33,657 nucleotides of DNA. Source: Akkermansia sp. GTDB taxonomy: Bacteria > Verrucomicrobiota > Verrucomicrobiia > Verrucomicrobiales > Akkermansiaceae. A model generated the notes under the pieces. The model did no database searches and was not told the origin of the DNA. It saw only the letters and a list, made by a program, of their open reading frames with translations. This document shows, piece by piece, positions 15,477 through 24,272 of the stretch. Each line of letters begins with the position of its first letter. Positions within the stretch are counted from its first letter, which is position 1. The stretch is from the NCBI GenBank assembly GCA_030535795.1, contig JAUNRE010000015.1:1-33657 (forward strand). Reading direction: 5' to 3'. A program made the position numbers and the translations under genes.

Positions 15477-15743
15477 ATGATAACAAAAAAACTCACCGTT
15501 CTCAATAAACTTGGTATCCATGCTCGTCCCGCAGCTCAGTTTGTGCGTGTGGCTAGCCGTTTTGACTCCGATGTAACGGTGGAGAAGGATGATGAAACGG
15601 TTGATGGTAAGAGTATTATGGGGCTTATGATGCTGGCCGTTGGTTGTGGCGCCGAGATTTCTGTGTCGACGGAAGGCGCGGATGAAGCGGAAGCCATGGC
15701 TGCGCTTGAAGAGCTCATCGGTAAGAAATTCGGCGAGGAGTAA
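15477..15743 (+). CDS. ptsH: HPr phosphocarrier protein
   Basis: 88 aa, the usual length. His15 in GIHARPAA is the site phosphorylated by enzyme I, and Ser46 in GKSIMGLMML is the regulatory site used by HPr kinase/phosphorylase in bacteria that have it. Both sites are intact, so the protein could serve transport-linked and regulatory signalling. It is followed 22 nt later by ptsI. No HPr kinase or EII gene is in the window. Confidence 0.97.
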   Translation: MITKKLTVLNKLGIHARPAAQFVRVASRFDSDVTVEKDDETVDGKSIMGLMMLAVGCGAEISVSTEGADEAEAMAALEELIGKKFGEE

Positions 15744-15765
15744 CCGATACTGACAGAAGATACAG

Positions 15766-17520
15766 ATGATACATCAGGAGGGATTTGAACGCAGGCTCAA
15801 GGGCATACCCGTTTCTCCGGGTATCGCTATGGGTGTGCTGAGGGTGGAGGCGCGTGGATGTCCTTCGCCTGTTGTGCGGACAATTCTTCCGACCGAAATG
15901 GAAAGCGAGTGGGAGCGCTTCGAGAGCGCGCTTGCTCGCACGGAGGAAGAGCTGCGCTCCCTCAAAGCGCGAGTGGAGCATCTATCCGGGGCCAATGAGG
16001 CCGCAATTTTCGATGCGCATCTTCTTTTCCTGCGCGATCGAACCATTCTGAATAAGCTTCGCAAGGAGGTGCCTAAACGTATGCAGAATATTGATTCTGT
16101 GTACTATGCAGTGGTGCAGAACTTCATGGAGGTGATGCGCCATGTGGATGACCCCTATCTGCGTTCGCGTGTGGTAGACATAGGCGACGTGCTGCAGCGT
16201 GTGCTGAAGAACATGGCTCCCGCTCAGAATACGCCGCTGGGAGGCGAGGGCAACGAGCCGTGTGTGTTGGCTGCATACGACCTGGCTCCGAGTGACACGG
16301 CGGATTTGGATCCCCGCAAGGTGCTGGGTTTTGTGACGGAGGCCGGTTCTGCGGTGTCTCACACCGCGATTCTGGCACGCTCGCTGGGAATGCCTGCTGT
16401 GGTTGCAGTGCCGCATCTGGTGATAGATTCCCGAGTAGGCTGTCAGGCGATTCTTGATGGCTACAGCGGGCACCTGATACTGAATCCCACAGAGGAAACA
16501 CTGCAACACTATCGTGAGTTGCAAGCGGAGAAGGAGCGAGCCTATACCGCCCTAGTGGGCATGAAGGACTTGCCGGCCGAGACAACGGACGGTCGCCGCA
16601 TCCGCTTGGCAGCCAATGTGGAGTTTGCGCATGAATACACCGCCATTCAGCGCTCGGGCGCTGAGGGGGTGGGCTTATTCCGCACGGAGTTTTTCCTGCT
16701 TGGTGCCGGGAGCCTGCCTGATGAAGAAGCTCAATACGAGCATTATCGCAAGATGGTAGAGAGTTGCTATCCCCAGGAGGTGATATTCCGCACGCTTGAT
16801 TCCGGGGGAGACAAGTTGCCGTTTGAAGTGCTGGAGGAGAAAGAGGATAATCCTTTTCTCGGCTGGCGCGGCATTCGCGTTTCGCTCAGCCGTGTTGAGA
16901 TTTTCAAGGAGCAGCTTCGCGCCATTCTCCGAGCCTCTGCTCATGGTAAGGTTGGGGTGATGTTCCCCATGGTATCCGGGATTACGGAGGTGAAAGATGT
17001 TCAGGCTTTATTGGCAGATTGCCGGGCTGAGTTGAGAGAGCGCGGGCAGGCATACGACGAAAATATGCGCGTGGGAATCATGATTGAGGTACCCAGTGCT
17101 GCGATGATGGCTGATGTTCTGGCTCGCCATGTGGATTTCTTCTCTATCGGCACCAATGACCTGACGCAGTACACGATAGCGGTGGATCGCGTGAACTTCC
17201 GCGTAGCGAGCATGTTCCGCCCCACGCATCCCGGTGTCGTGAGACTGATGCGCCAGACGATAGCCGCCGGCATACCGACTGCTGTTTGTGGCGAGATGGG
17301 TGGCGATATCAACCTGGTGCCCTTGCTTGTGGGGCTGGGCGTATCTGAGCTTTCGGTGGGTGCACACCTGCTTCCGGTTGTTCGCTGTGCCATCCGCTGC
17401 CTCAACTATGAGGAATGCCGAGCGATGGCAGAGCAGGCGTTGCAGGCGGAGGACAGCTACACCATACGCGGCCTTTCGGTGGATATGGCTCACCGTTGTT
17501 ACCCGGAGCTCTTTAATTGA
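15766..17520 (+). CDS. ptsI: Phosphoenolpyruvate-protein phosphotransferase (enzyme I)
   Basis: 584 aa, full length. It takes phosphate from PEP and passes it to HPr. The N-terminal part has LKGIPVSPGIAMG (11-23); the phospho-histidine is H199 in SAVSHTAILARSLGMP. The C-terminal PEP-binding barrel shows GVGLFRTEF, GVMFPMVSG, IGTNDLTQYT and the catalytic Cys region AVCGEMGGD. ATG 15766 gives an N-terminus only slightly longer than usual. It is co-transcribed with ptsH. With no EII genes here, it may feed a regulatory or distant sugar branch. Confidence 0.96.
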   Translation: MIHQEGFERRLKGIPVSPGIAMGVLRVEARGCPSPVVRTILPTEMESEWERFESALARTEEELRSLKARVEHLSGANEAAIFDAHLLFLRDRTILNKLRKEVPKRMQNIDSVYYAVVQNFMEVMRHVDDPYLRSRVVDIGDVLQRVLKNMAPAQNTPLGGEGNEPCVLAAYDLAPSDTADLDPRKVLGFVTEAGSAVSHTAILARSLGMPAVVAVPHLVIDSRVGCQAILDGYSGHLILNPTEETLQHYRELQAEKERAYTALVGMKDLPAETTDGRRIRLAANVEFAHEYTAIQRSGAEGVGLFRTEFFLLGAGSLPDEEAQYEHYRKMVESCYPQEVIFRTLDSGGDKLPFEVLEEKEDNPFLGWRGIRVSLSRVEIFKEQLRAILRASAHGKVGVMFPMVSGITEVKDVQALLADCRAELRERGQAYDENMRVGIMIEVPSAAMMADVLARHVDFFSIGTNDLTQYTIAVDRVNFRVASMFRPTHPGVVRLMRQTIAAGIPTAVCGEMGGDINLVPLLVGLGVSELSVGAHLLPVVRCAIRCLNYEECRAMAEQALQAEDSYTIRGLSVDMAHRCYPELFN

Positions 17521-17557
17521 CACGCCAACGAAGCGGAATCGATCGCTTGCCCAGATA

Positions 17558-18493
17558 TTATAAGCCGCCTATCAGTTTGTTCAGCAGAGCCAGCACAACG
17601 TTGCCGGTTTCCTGCAAGGAATCAGGACAGATGCGTTCCATCGTGTCGCGCTCGGTGTGCCACCAGTTTCCTTTCATAAAGTCGCAAATGAGATTGAGCG
17701 ACTTGACTCCAGCTTTTTCAAAGGGCAGGTGGTCATCCATATATCCCCCGGGGTGTACCGTCCAGCGGCGTTCGGATAGTTTGAGCTCTTCGATGACGGC
17801 TTCGTATACCGCCAGCATTTCTTCGCTTGTGTCAAGCAGCGGCACGGCTATTGTTTTGTTGCGTCCGCCCACCATATCGAGATTGAGCTGGTAGCGAGGA
17901 AGATTCTCGCCTCGACGCATGACATCGTAGCGAGAGCCATACAGACCATCTTCTTCCGTCATCTTCCAGGCAAATGATTCCTCGCCATCGAAGAAAACGA
18001 GCTCTACGGCCGATGCCTTTTGCGGGGTGGCTGCCAATATGCGGGCTAGTTCGAGCATGGCGGCTGCAGCGCTGGCTCCGTCATCTGCCCCCACAAAGTC
18101 CGGGCTCACGCCTTGTTTCGTGTCGATGTGGCAAGTCACCAGAATGGGGCGCGTGGCTGCAGCATCGCCAAAAGTTGCGTGCAGGTTGACCATGCGGGCG
18201 CCGTTGGAAAGCGTGAAGGGACGCGGCATAACGCTCCAGCCGGCTTTTTGCAGGTGCTGAGTCAGGTAGGCGAGCTGGGCTTTATAGCCCGCAGTTCCGG
18301 TATGGCGAGGGCCTATCTTGCAGAGAGCTGCGCAGTGCACATAGGCATTATTGCCGCTATATTCCGTTGTTTCCTGCAATTGCGTCGGCACCGGTTGGGC
18401 TTGTACCGGCTTCTGCGGCAGAGTATTATCACCGCAGGCGCAGAGCAGAAGACCCGCAAGCAGGGGCAGAACCGTGATGTTACAGCGGAGCAT
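17558..18493 (-). CDS. M28-family lipoprotein resembling glutaminyl-peptide cyclotransferase
   Basis: 311 aa from ATG 18493. The N-terminus is a lipoprotein signal with a lipobox-like LCAC before GDN, so it should be lipid-anchored outside the cytoplasm. The zinc-hydrolase core shows CHIDT, GADDGAS, FDGEES, LDMVGG and NWWHTERDT. The DDHLPF and final WWHT segments match glutaminyl cyclases, which convert N-terminal Gln to pyroglutamate; an aminopeptidase activity remains possible. Its start lies inside the end of parB (14 nt overlap), so it is translated from the parB transcript. Confidence 0.85.
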   Translation of the reverse strand: MLRCNITVLPLLAGLLLCACGDNTLPQKPVQAQPVPTQLQETTEYSGNNAYVHCAALCKIGPRHTGTAGYKAQLAYLTQHLQKAGWSVMPRPFTLSNGARMVNLHATFGDAAATRPILVTCHIDTKQGVSPDFVGADDGASAAAAMLELARILAATPQKASAVELVFFDGEESFAWKMTEEDGLYGSRYDVMRRGENLPRYQLNLDMVGGRNKTIAVPLLDTSEEMLAVYEAVIEELKLSERRWTVHPGGYMDDHLPFEKAGVKSLNLICDFMKGNWWHTERDTMERICPDSLQETGNVVLALLNKLIGGL

Positions 18494-19367
18494 TGACGCC
18501 GAAAAGTTGGAGAATACGCACCAGCTCATCTCTGCCGACGTAGGAAATCTCGATAACGCCGTTGCTCTTGCCTTTCAAGGCGATGTTGACGCGTGTGCCG
18601 AAGTCCTGGGAAAGCTGCTGGCATACGGATTCGTAGGCAGCGGGCAGGGTTTTGCCCACAATAGCAGGGCGGGCGGGATCCGGGTTCAGGATGTCTTTGA
18701 CAAGCTGTTCTGTCTGGCGAACTGTAAGCCCCTGTTTGACAACACGGGTGGCCGCAGCCGTCTGCTGCGCTTCATCTTTCAGTTGCAGCAATACTTTGGC
18801 GTGCCCGACGGAGAGCTCGCCTTTCTCCAGCATCTGGCGTGAAGCCGGTGCCAGCTCCAGCAGGCGTACCATGTTGGCAACTACCGCGCGGGATTTGCCC
18901 ACGTGTTGAGCGATAATCTCCTGTTTCATGCCGAAGCGAGTTTGCAGCAGGCGGTACTGCTCAGCTTCTTCAAGCGGAGTAAGGTCTTCACGCTGGAGGT
19001 TTTCAATGAGTGCGAGCTCGGCGGCTTCCCGATCGGTGGCATCCATTACCACCACTTTTACCTCGCTTTGTCCCAGACTACGGATGGCGCGCAGTCGTCG
19101 CTCGCCGGCTATGAGCTCAAACTTGCCGTTAACCCGGCGTACCACCAGCGGCTGCACCAGTCCACGCTCGCGAATGGAGGCGGCTAACTCGGCAATCTGT
19201 TCTTCGTTGAATGTACGGCGCGGCTGGAATGGGGATGCTTGAATCTCATCAACCTTCGCCAGTATTACGCGGCTTTCATCCACCTCGCTTTCAGCTGCGG
19301 CGGCTGCGCGCGCTTCGTTTTTCTTAATAAGAGCTCCGAGTCCTTTTCCTAAAGCTTGCCGTGACAT
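18480..19367 (-). CDS. parB: ParB/Spo0J chromosome-partitioning protein
   Basis: 295 aa. It loads at parS sites and works with ParA in chromosome segregation. Features are the N-terminal MSRQALGKGLGALI, the CTP-binding boxes (GERRLRA near 88-94, ENLQRED at 122-128), a helix-turn-helix (about 149-170) and a C-terminal dimer domain. ATG 19367 is chosen because it gives the standard ParB N-terminus and lies 13 nt after a candidate -10 box; longer starts fall in or before the promoter. parA, normally just upstream, is missing here. Confidence 0.95.
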   Translation of the reverse strand: MSRQALGKGLGALIKKNEARAAAAAESEVDESRVILAKVDEIQASPFQPRRTFNEEQIAELAASIRERGLVQPLVVRRVNGKFELIAGERRLRAIRSLGQSEVKVVVMDATDREAAELALIENLQREDLTPLEEAEQYRLLQTRFGMKQEIIAQHVGKSRAVVANMVRLLELAPASRQMLEKGELSVGHAKVLLQLKDEAQQTAAATRVVKQGLTVRQTEQLVKDILNPDPARPAIVGKTLPAAYESVCQQLSQDFGTRVNIALKGKSNGVIEISYVGRDELVRILQLFGVNAPL

Positions 19368-19380
19368 AACGTGTGGGCTC

Positions 19381-19409
19381 ATTCTACCGCATTTCGGGGC
19401 TGAATGCAA
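19381..19409 (-). promoter_or_regulatory. Candidate parB promoter
   Basis: On the minus strand, TTGCAT (19409-19404) lies 17 bp before TAGAAT (19386-19381, 5 of 6). The predicted leader to ATG 19367 is about 7 nt, with no Shine-Dalgarno. Confidence 0.45.
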
Positions 19410-19430
19410 TCTCTTTTTGCGGCTTTAATA

Positions 19431-19466
19431 AAGAAAGAGCGGAGGCAAGATTTTGCTCCGCTCTTT
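19431..19466 (-). terminator. Rho-independent terminator of the lipoprotein gene
   Basis: On the minus strand, an 11-bp stem (19466-19456 with 19444-19434) with an 11-nt loop is followed by CTTTATT. It lies 34 nt past the stop of the lipoprotein gene and separates it from parB. Confidence 0.65.
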
Positions 19467-19500
19467 GTGTAGATTGTTGTGTATCAGCTGGCTGCCGCTG

Positions 19501-20829
19501 TTATTCCTTCTTCTGGGTCTTAGGAGTCATGCTGACTTTGAACGCCTTAGCAGGCTGATCCTTCCAAGAAATGCAGGTCATCACACCGCTGAGGTGGCCA
19601 TCCTTGTCGATGGTGAGCTGCAGCACGCCGTCTTTGGCATCGAACACCTCCGCCGTGGGCTGATCCGGGTCGTAGAAACCATCGTAGATGGTGATGTCAA
19701 CCTTGGAGGTGCCGTCCTCGGCTTTGCTGAACTCGCAACGGCCGGAGATATCGAGCTTAGCCTCGGGCAGTTTCGTGTCGTATACAAGCCCAATGAACTG
19801 TACGGAGTTCTCAAACTCTTCGGCCTTGCTGATTTCAATGGAAATCTCGCCGAAGCGGGAATCACGGTGCCACTCACCGGAGAAAATGTTACCGCTGGCC
19901 ATGGAGCGGACGCAGTGGTTAATCCACTGTTCCTTCTCGGCGGCAGCTGCTGTTGCAACTTCTGCTGCCTTACGAGCCTCTTCCTCTACACGAGCCTTGT
20001 GTTCGGTCCAAGCCTTGCGGGCTTCTTCCTCGCGAGCCTGAATGTAAGGGGTGGCTGCGCTCTCAAAGGCTGCAAGCTTCTCGCGGATTTCCTTCTTTCG
20101 TGCTTCCTCAAACTCAGGGGTAAGTTTGGCTGCGTTTGCAGGCAGAGCACTTTCCGGCGTCAGCCCATCGGGGGCGGGCAGGGAATCTGTCTGAATCGCT
20201 ACGTTGGAGAGCACCCATCCCTTGTCTGTCTTGTCAGCCTGCATCGTGGCCGTTACTGTGTATTTGGTGTTGGCGGGTGTGGTTACAACGTATACGGAAG
20301 ATTCAGAAAGATCCTTGAGCTCGTTTGCGAGCTGCTGCAGGTTTTCGGGCAGGGGGCGAGCGGCGCGGTCGGCATCTGTGATGGTGTCGGTTGGTGCGCC
20401 AATCTGCAGCAGGTAGGTGGAGTTCGGCTGCATGGCGGCGTTCGCGCTCTGATTCATGGCTTTGCGCTCTTCATTGAAAGCGGCAGGAGCACTCTGTTTG
20501 GTGTAAAGATTTTCGCTGACGCTGAGCTCTACCGTGGCTGTGAGTTGCAGGGCACCCTCGGGGGTGGTGGCCGTTTCGGAGCTGATAGCTCCCTGTGCAA
20601 GCCAGGGGTAGGCGGCAAGCTGGGGCATCACTGCTGCGCTGATGTCGTCAGCTGTGGGGGTGGTGGGAACAGTCGGCGCCTCTTTAGGCTGAGTCTCTGT
20701 CTGCTTAGTATCGCCGTCAGAGCTGCCACCGAATAACCCATCAAGGAATTCAGGAAGAGGTTGATCGCACGAGGGCAGGGATACCACTGCGGCGGCTACC
20801 AGAGCTGTATAAATCAGTCGTGTTTTCAT
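19501..20829 (-). CDS. Putative lipoprotein with coiled coil and beta-rich C-terminus
   Basis: 442 aa from ATG 20829; not recognised as a known family. The N-terminus is a lipoprotein signal (SLPSC lipobox, Cys about residue 21). An acidic Thr/Pro-rich linker (about 28-55) follows, then a beta-rich region (about 60-210), a long Glu/Lys/Ala-rich helix likely to be coiled coil (about 215-290), and a C-terminal domain of about 130 residues starting SGNIFSGEWHRD that looks like a beta barrel. It sits alone with its own promoter and terminator. A cell-envelope structural or binding role is a guess. Confidence 0.78.
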   Translation of the reverse strand: MKTRLIYTALVAAAVVSLPSCDQPLPEFLDGLFGGSSDGDTKQTETQPKEAPTVPTTPTADDISAAVMPQLAAYPWLAQGAISSETATTPEGALQLTATVELSVSENLYTKQSAPAAFNEERKAMNQSANAAMQPNSTYLLQIGAPTDTITDADRAARPLPENLQQLANELKDLSESSVYVVTTPANTKYTVTATMQADKTDKGWVLSNVAIQTDSLPAPDGLTPESALPANAAKLTPEFEEARKKEIREKLAAFESAATPYIQAREEEARKAWTEHKARVEEEARKAAEVATAAAAEKEQWINHCVRSMASGNIFSGEWHRDSRFGEISIEISKAEEFENSVQFIGLVYDTKLPEAKLDISGRCEFSKAEDGTSKVDITIYDGFYDPDQPTAEVFDAKDGVLQLTIDKDGHLSGVMTCISWKDQPAKAFKVSMTPKTQKKE

Positions 20830-20876
20830 AGCACTTAAAAAGCTGTCCGGGCACGTCTGCCCCATAGCTGCGCGTT

Positions 20877-20905
20877 ATTTTGCACTATTCTGTATCTTTT
20901 GTCAA
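20877..20905 (-). promoter_or_regulatory. Promoter of the lipoprotein gene
   Basis: On the minus strand, a perfect TTGACA (20905-20900) lies 17 bp before CAAAAT (20882-20877, 4 of 6). The predicted leader to ATG 20829 is about 40 nt. Confidence 0.55.
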
Positions 20906-20968
20906 GCCTACACTGGGCGGAATAATTCTGTATGACCGTTATTTCCTTTATCGGCTCTCGTTAGTGGC

Positions 20969-21871
20969 TTACTTTTGCTGAGATGTCTCATCATTGCGGA
21001 AGAAGCTCCAATCGGCAAGGCTGGGTATGGAGGGCATATTGACAGTACCCAGACGCGCTCTGAGCAGGAACCAGAGTTTGCGGAAGTTGTTGACGCTGTA
21101 TCGGCGTTCGAATACGCGGTACTCATCCGTCTGCATCTTGGCCAGAATGGTGTGGTAAATGAGGCTCATGGCCTGAGCGGGAATGAGTGCATTGCGGTCA
21201 TCCACTGAGAGCTGCTGGTAGTACTCCTCGGCATCGCCGAAGTATTTTTCTGCGAGGGCTGCTTCGTAGGCGAGCAACTGGCGCATGCGGTAGTTGTAGT
21301 GTTGTTCGCGGATATCATCCTGCGTCACGCCGAAAAGCGCCATGTCGTCTGCCGGTAGGTAGAAGCGGTTGTATTTGCGGCAATCCTCTGCTACATCGCG
21401 CAGGATGTTGACGAGCTGCAGTGCATAGCCCAGCGCAATGGCATAGTCCTTGGCTGCGGGCGAGGCTCCCATGACGGTGGCGCTGGTGATACCCACACAG
21501 GCGGCTACTTTGTAAGCGTAGGCCAGCAGTTCCTCGCGATTAGCCGGCTGCTGCGGGGAGATATCGCCACGGCAGCCTTCAATGAGCTCCAGCATGGGGG
21601 CTATGTCGAGTTGCAGGTCGCTTACAAGTTTTTGTACTTCGGTTTCAATACCATCGTTAGCATTGATGCGCAGGGAGATGATATCTATCCAGCGATTCAG
21701 AGCCGTATGGCGCTCTTCCGGAGACATGCCGGGTTCGTCTACGATATCATCGACGATACGGCAGAAGGCGTAAAACTGTGCCATGTGTATGCGCTTCTCC
21801 TCCGGAAGATCCATGAGGGTAAACGCAAGGTTGGATTTGGCATTGCGTGTGATAGTGTCGGATTCTGACAT
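20969..21871 (-). CDS. Squalene/phytoene synthase family protein
   Basis: 300 aa. Enzymes of this family join two prenyl diphosphates head to head. The two Asp-rich motifs are present: DDIVDE (41-46) and RDVAED (158-163), together with the NRFYLP segment after the second. Product (squalene, presqualene diphosphate or a carotenoid precursor) cannot be told from sequence. The partner genes of hopanoid or carotenoid pathways (a second synthase, desaturase, cyclase) are absent. It lies 41 nt after lepB and is probably co-transcribed with it. Confidence 0.92.
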   Translation of the reverse strand: MSESDTITRNAKSNLAFTLMDLPEEKRIHMAQFYAFCRIVDDIVDEPGMSPEERHTALNRWIDIISLRINANDGIETEVQKLVSDLQLDIAPMLELIEGCRGDISPQQPANREELLAYAYKVAACVGITSATVMGASPAAKDYAIALGYALQLVNILRDVAEDCRKYNRFYLPADDMALFGVTQDDIREQHYNYRMRQLLAYEAALAEKYFGDAEEYYQQLSVDDRNALIPAQAMSLIYHTILAKMQTDEYRVFERRYSVNNFRKLWFLLRARLGTVNMPSIPSLADWSFFRNDETSQQK

Positions 21872-21912
21872 GAGTGAGAAGGATGGTGAGTGAGGTGAAA
21901 ATGAGGCTTTGG

Positions 21913-23130
21913 TTATTCAATGCCACCCCAGTGGCTGCTGAAGGGCCAGAGTGTCAGGAAGGCCGGTCCCAGTACGTTAAACTGGCGCACGGGCCCCCAG
22001 TAGCGGGAGTCCTTGGAGTTTACCGTGTTGTCACCCAACGCAAGGTACTCGTTAGTGTCGGGGGTGGCGGGGTTGTTACGCAGGGTGATGGTGTTGCCTT
22101 CGGTCAGGTAGGCCTGATAGTAGATTTCCGCATCGCGCAGGCGGTTGAGCGCGTTGTATCCCGTGGCGTTGTAGGGCGGAGTGCAGGCTGCCACGCGAGC
22201 GATGGTGCTTTCCTCGGCTTTCTTGCCATTGACAATCAGGTGAGGCGCTGAAATGGATATACGGTCGCCGGGCAGGCCGCAGAGGCGTTTGATGTAGAAG
22301 CTGGCGCGGCTTTGGTCGGGCATGGCAGCGGGTATTTCCGTATTGATGGCGCGCGTGTCGAAGACGAACGTCTCGCCGCGGCGCGGGGCGCGGAAGTGGT
22401 AGGCCATACGATTGACAACCACCATATCACCGGCATCGAAGCGAGCCTTGACAATAGTCTCTCCCGGCATGAGCATGCGCCCCAGCTTACCGGTGTCGCG
22501 CAGGTACTCCGCTACTGCACCGCTGGCGCAGGGAACTGTCTCCTGACTGCCATCGCTGAAGTAGATTCGGGTGCGGGTGAAGAGCAGGCAATAGCGCTCT
22601 GTTTGCAGGTTCACAATGCGCTTAGCGTTGTCGGCTACAATGTTGCTGTAGCTGCTGCCCAGAGTGATAGCCTGCCACCAGCGAGTCGGGGCGGCCGGCA
22701 TCTCCTCGGCATCAGACAGCGGCTTGATGGTGATGCCGTTGAGTGTGGGCTGCATGGAGCCGGTGGGGATGCGGAAGGGCTGGGCGTAATAGGTGCGAAT
22801 GCCCAGGAAGATGACCATGATGACGAAGAACGACTCCACTGTTTCCACCACGGCACTGCGTTTGAAACCACGCAGCAGTTCGCCGAGATTCTGTGCCTCT
22901 TCCGTGATTTTTTTTACCTCGTCACGGCGCCAGAACAGCAGCGCCTCGCGAAGACGCGACAATAAATCTTCAATCTGCGTCTTGCGGTCTTCGCTGATAT
23001 GCGGGCGATTGTAATGATAGTAGCGGCTCACGGCGGCGCGGGCTTCGCAGCCTTTGCGTCGCCAAGTAGGTGTGAACCATGCCAGGAAGCAATCGACAAA
23101 CCAGTTGAGAATCTTGAGTATGTAGCGCAT
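21913..23130 (-). CDS. lepB: Signal peptidase I
   Basis: 405 aa from ATG 23130. It cleaves signal peptides of exported proteins at the outer face of the inner membrane. The catalytic Ser is S125 in IPTGSMQPTL and the general base is K281 in YIKRLCGLPGD; a GDNTVNSKDSRYWG box is also present. Unusual for the family is a charged region of about 90 residues before the main membrane helix (about 98-115), with an additional hydrophobic stretch at the very N-terminus. ATG at 23148 or 23145 are alternatives, but a TAGAAT -10-like box at 23152-23147 would lie over them, which favours 23130. Confidence 0.93.
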   Translation of the reverse strand: MRYILKILNWFVDCFLAWFTPTWRRKGCEARAAVSRYYHYNRPHISEDRKTQIEDLLSRLREALLFWRRDEVKKITEEAQNLGELLRGFKRSAVVETVESFFVIMVIFLGIRTYYAQPFRIPTGSMQPTLNGITIKPLSDAEEMPAAPTRWWQAITLGSSYSNIVADNAKRIVNLQTERYCLLFTRTRIYFSDGSQETVPCASGAVAEYLRDTGKLGRMLMPGETIVKARFDAGDMVVVNRMAYHFRAPRRGETFVFDTRAINTEIPAAMPDQSRASFYIKRLCGLPGDRISISAPHLIVNGKKAEESTIARVAACTPPYNATGYNALNRLRDAEIYYQAYLTEGNTITLRNNPATPDTNEYLALGDNTVNSKDSRYWGPVRQFNVLGPAFLTLWPFSSHWGGIE

Positions 23131-23198
23131 TGTTATCTTGTGCATCATTCTACACACTTTGCGCTGAAAGGGAAGCTAAAAAAGCGCCAGCGCTGCAA

Positions 23199-24116
23199 TT
23201 ACTGCGTCTGTACAGTATTATCGACGGGCTTTACAGGGGCTTCATCATCGCTGAAACTAAGGCCGGTGAACATGAGAACAAGCATGACAAGCGCTGCGAG
23301 GAGTCGGTAGACGCCAAAGATGGAAAGGCTGTGTCGATTGAGATAGTCCACCATCCACTTCACGGCGATAACGGCACTGATGCAGGCTGTAATGGTGCCG
23401 ACAATGATGGGCCCCCACCCAATCTGGTTAACCATATCGCTGCCGTACTTGACGGCATCATGCACTGTGGCTGCGCCCAGCGTGATGAGCCCCAGCAGGA
23501 AGCTGAATTCCACGGCAGCGGCAACGCTGAGCCCGGCAAGAATGCCGCCCAGCATTGTCATCAGGCTGCGGCTGGTGCCGGGGCACATGGACAGGCTTTG
23601 CATCAGCCCGATTTTGAGCGCGCCCTTCCAGTCGAGTTCTTCGAGGTCTTTGCCGCCGAAGCGCTTCCCGCTCTTCTTGCGGCGGCGTACGAACAGCAGA
23701 ATCACGATGCCGCCCACTGCCCAGCTGATGGTGACTGTGGGGGCGTTGAACAGGACACTCTTAATGAAATCGTTGAACATCAGCCCAAAGACAACAGCGG
23801 GCATGAAAGCAATGAGCATATTGACCAGCAGACGCGCGCCCGCAGGGTAGCGTTCAGTCTGTCCGTTGGTGCGTCCCGTAATGGCAAGAAGCGCCTGGTA
23901 TGAACCGGTCACCATGTCCTTTACCCGCTTGAAATATAGCCCGAGAACGGCCAGAATGGCGCCGCTCTGGATGCAGATGTTAAATGCCTTCATTGCATCG
24001 GAGTCCGGGAGCCCCATCAGGTACTGGGCAATGATGAGGTGTCCCGTGGAGCTGACAGGCAGGTACTCTGTCAGGCCTTCCACAATGCCAAGAATGATGG
24101 ACTCTACGATGTTCAT
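23199..24116 (-). CDS. uppP: Undecaprenyl-diphosphatase (UppP/BacA)
   Basis: 305 aa, polytopic membrane protein with about eight helices. It removes a phosphate from undecaprenyl diphosphate to recycle the lipid carrier of cell-wall synthesis, and it gives bacitracin tolerance in other bacteria. Signature motifs are EGLTEYLPVSSTGHL (about 13-27) and the PGTSRSLMTML loop with its catalytic Arg. The C-terminus has a short polar tail beyond the usual end. It is upstream of lepB by 68 nt. Confidence 0.96.
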   Translation of the reverse strand: MNIVESIILGIVEGLTEYLPVSSTGHLIIAQYLMGLPDSDAMKAFNICIQSGAILAVLGLYFKRVKDMVTGSYQALLAITGRTNGQTERYPAGARLLVNMLIAFMPAVVFGLMFNDFIKSVLFNAPTVTISWAVGGIVILLFVRRRKKSGKRFGGKDLEELDWKGALKIGLMQSLSMCPGTSRSLMTMLGGILAGLSVAAAVEFSFLLGLITLGAATVHDAVKYGSDMVNQIGWGPIIVGTITACISAVIAVKWMVDYLNRHSLSIFGVYRLLAALVMLVLMFTGLSFSDDEAPVKPVDNTVQTQ

Positions 24117-24126
24117 GTCGCAGCTC

Positions 24127-24155
24127 TCTGTACCCTATTTTGCTGAAAAGGTCAA
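24127..24155 (-). promoter_or_regulatory. Candidate uppP promoter
   Basis: On the minus strand, TTGACC (24155-24150, 5 of 6) lies 17 bp before TACAGA (24132-24127, 3 of 6). Only 10 nt separate it from ATG 24116, so any leader would be very short. Confidence 0.35.
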
Positions 24156-24272
24156 TCACAAAACGAAAAATAGGCGTCTTTTGACACGAAAAGTAAAAAA
24201 AGGGTTGAAGCGAGCCGCGAAATCTGGTATTTATAGTGACGTATTTTAGCGTACGGTAAATTTTTCGTAGAC

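Noticed and set aside
17529..17549. Small stem between convergent ptsI and the cyclase-like gene considered as a terminator
   Set aside because: Only about 5 bp with an 8-nt loop and no T run.
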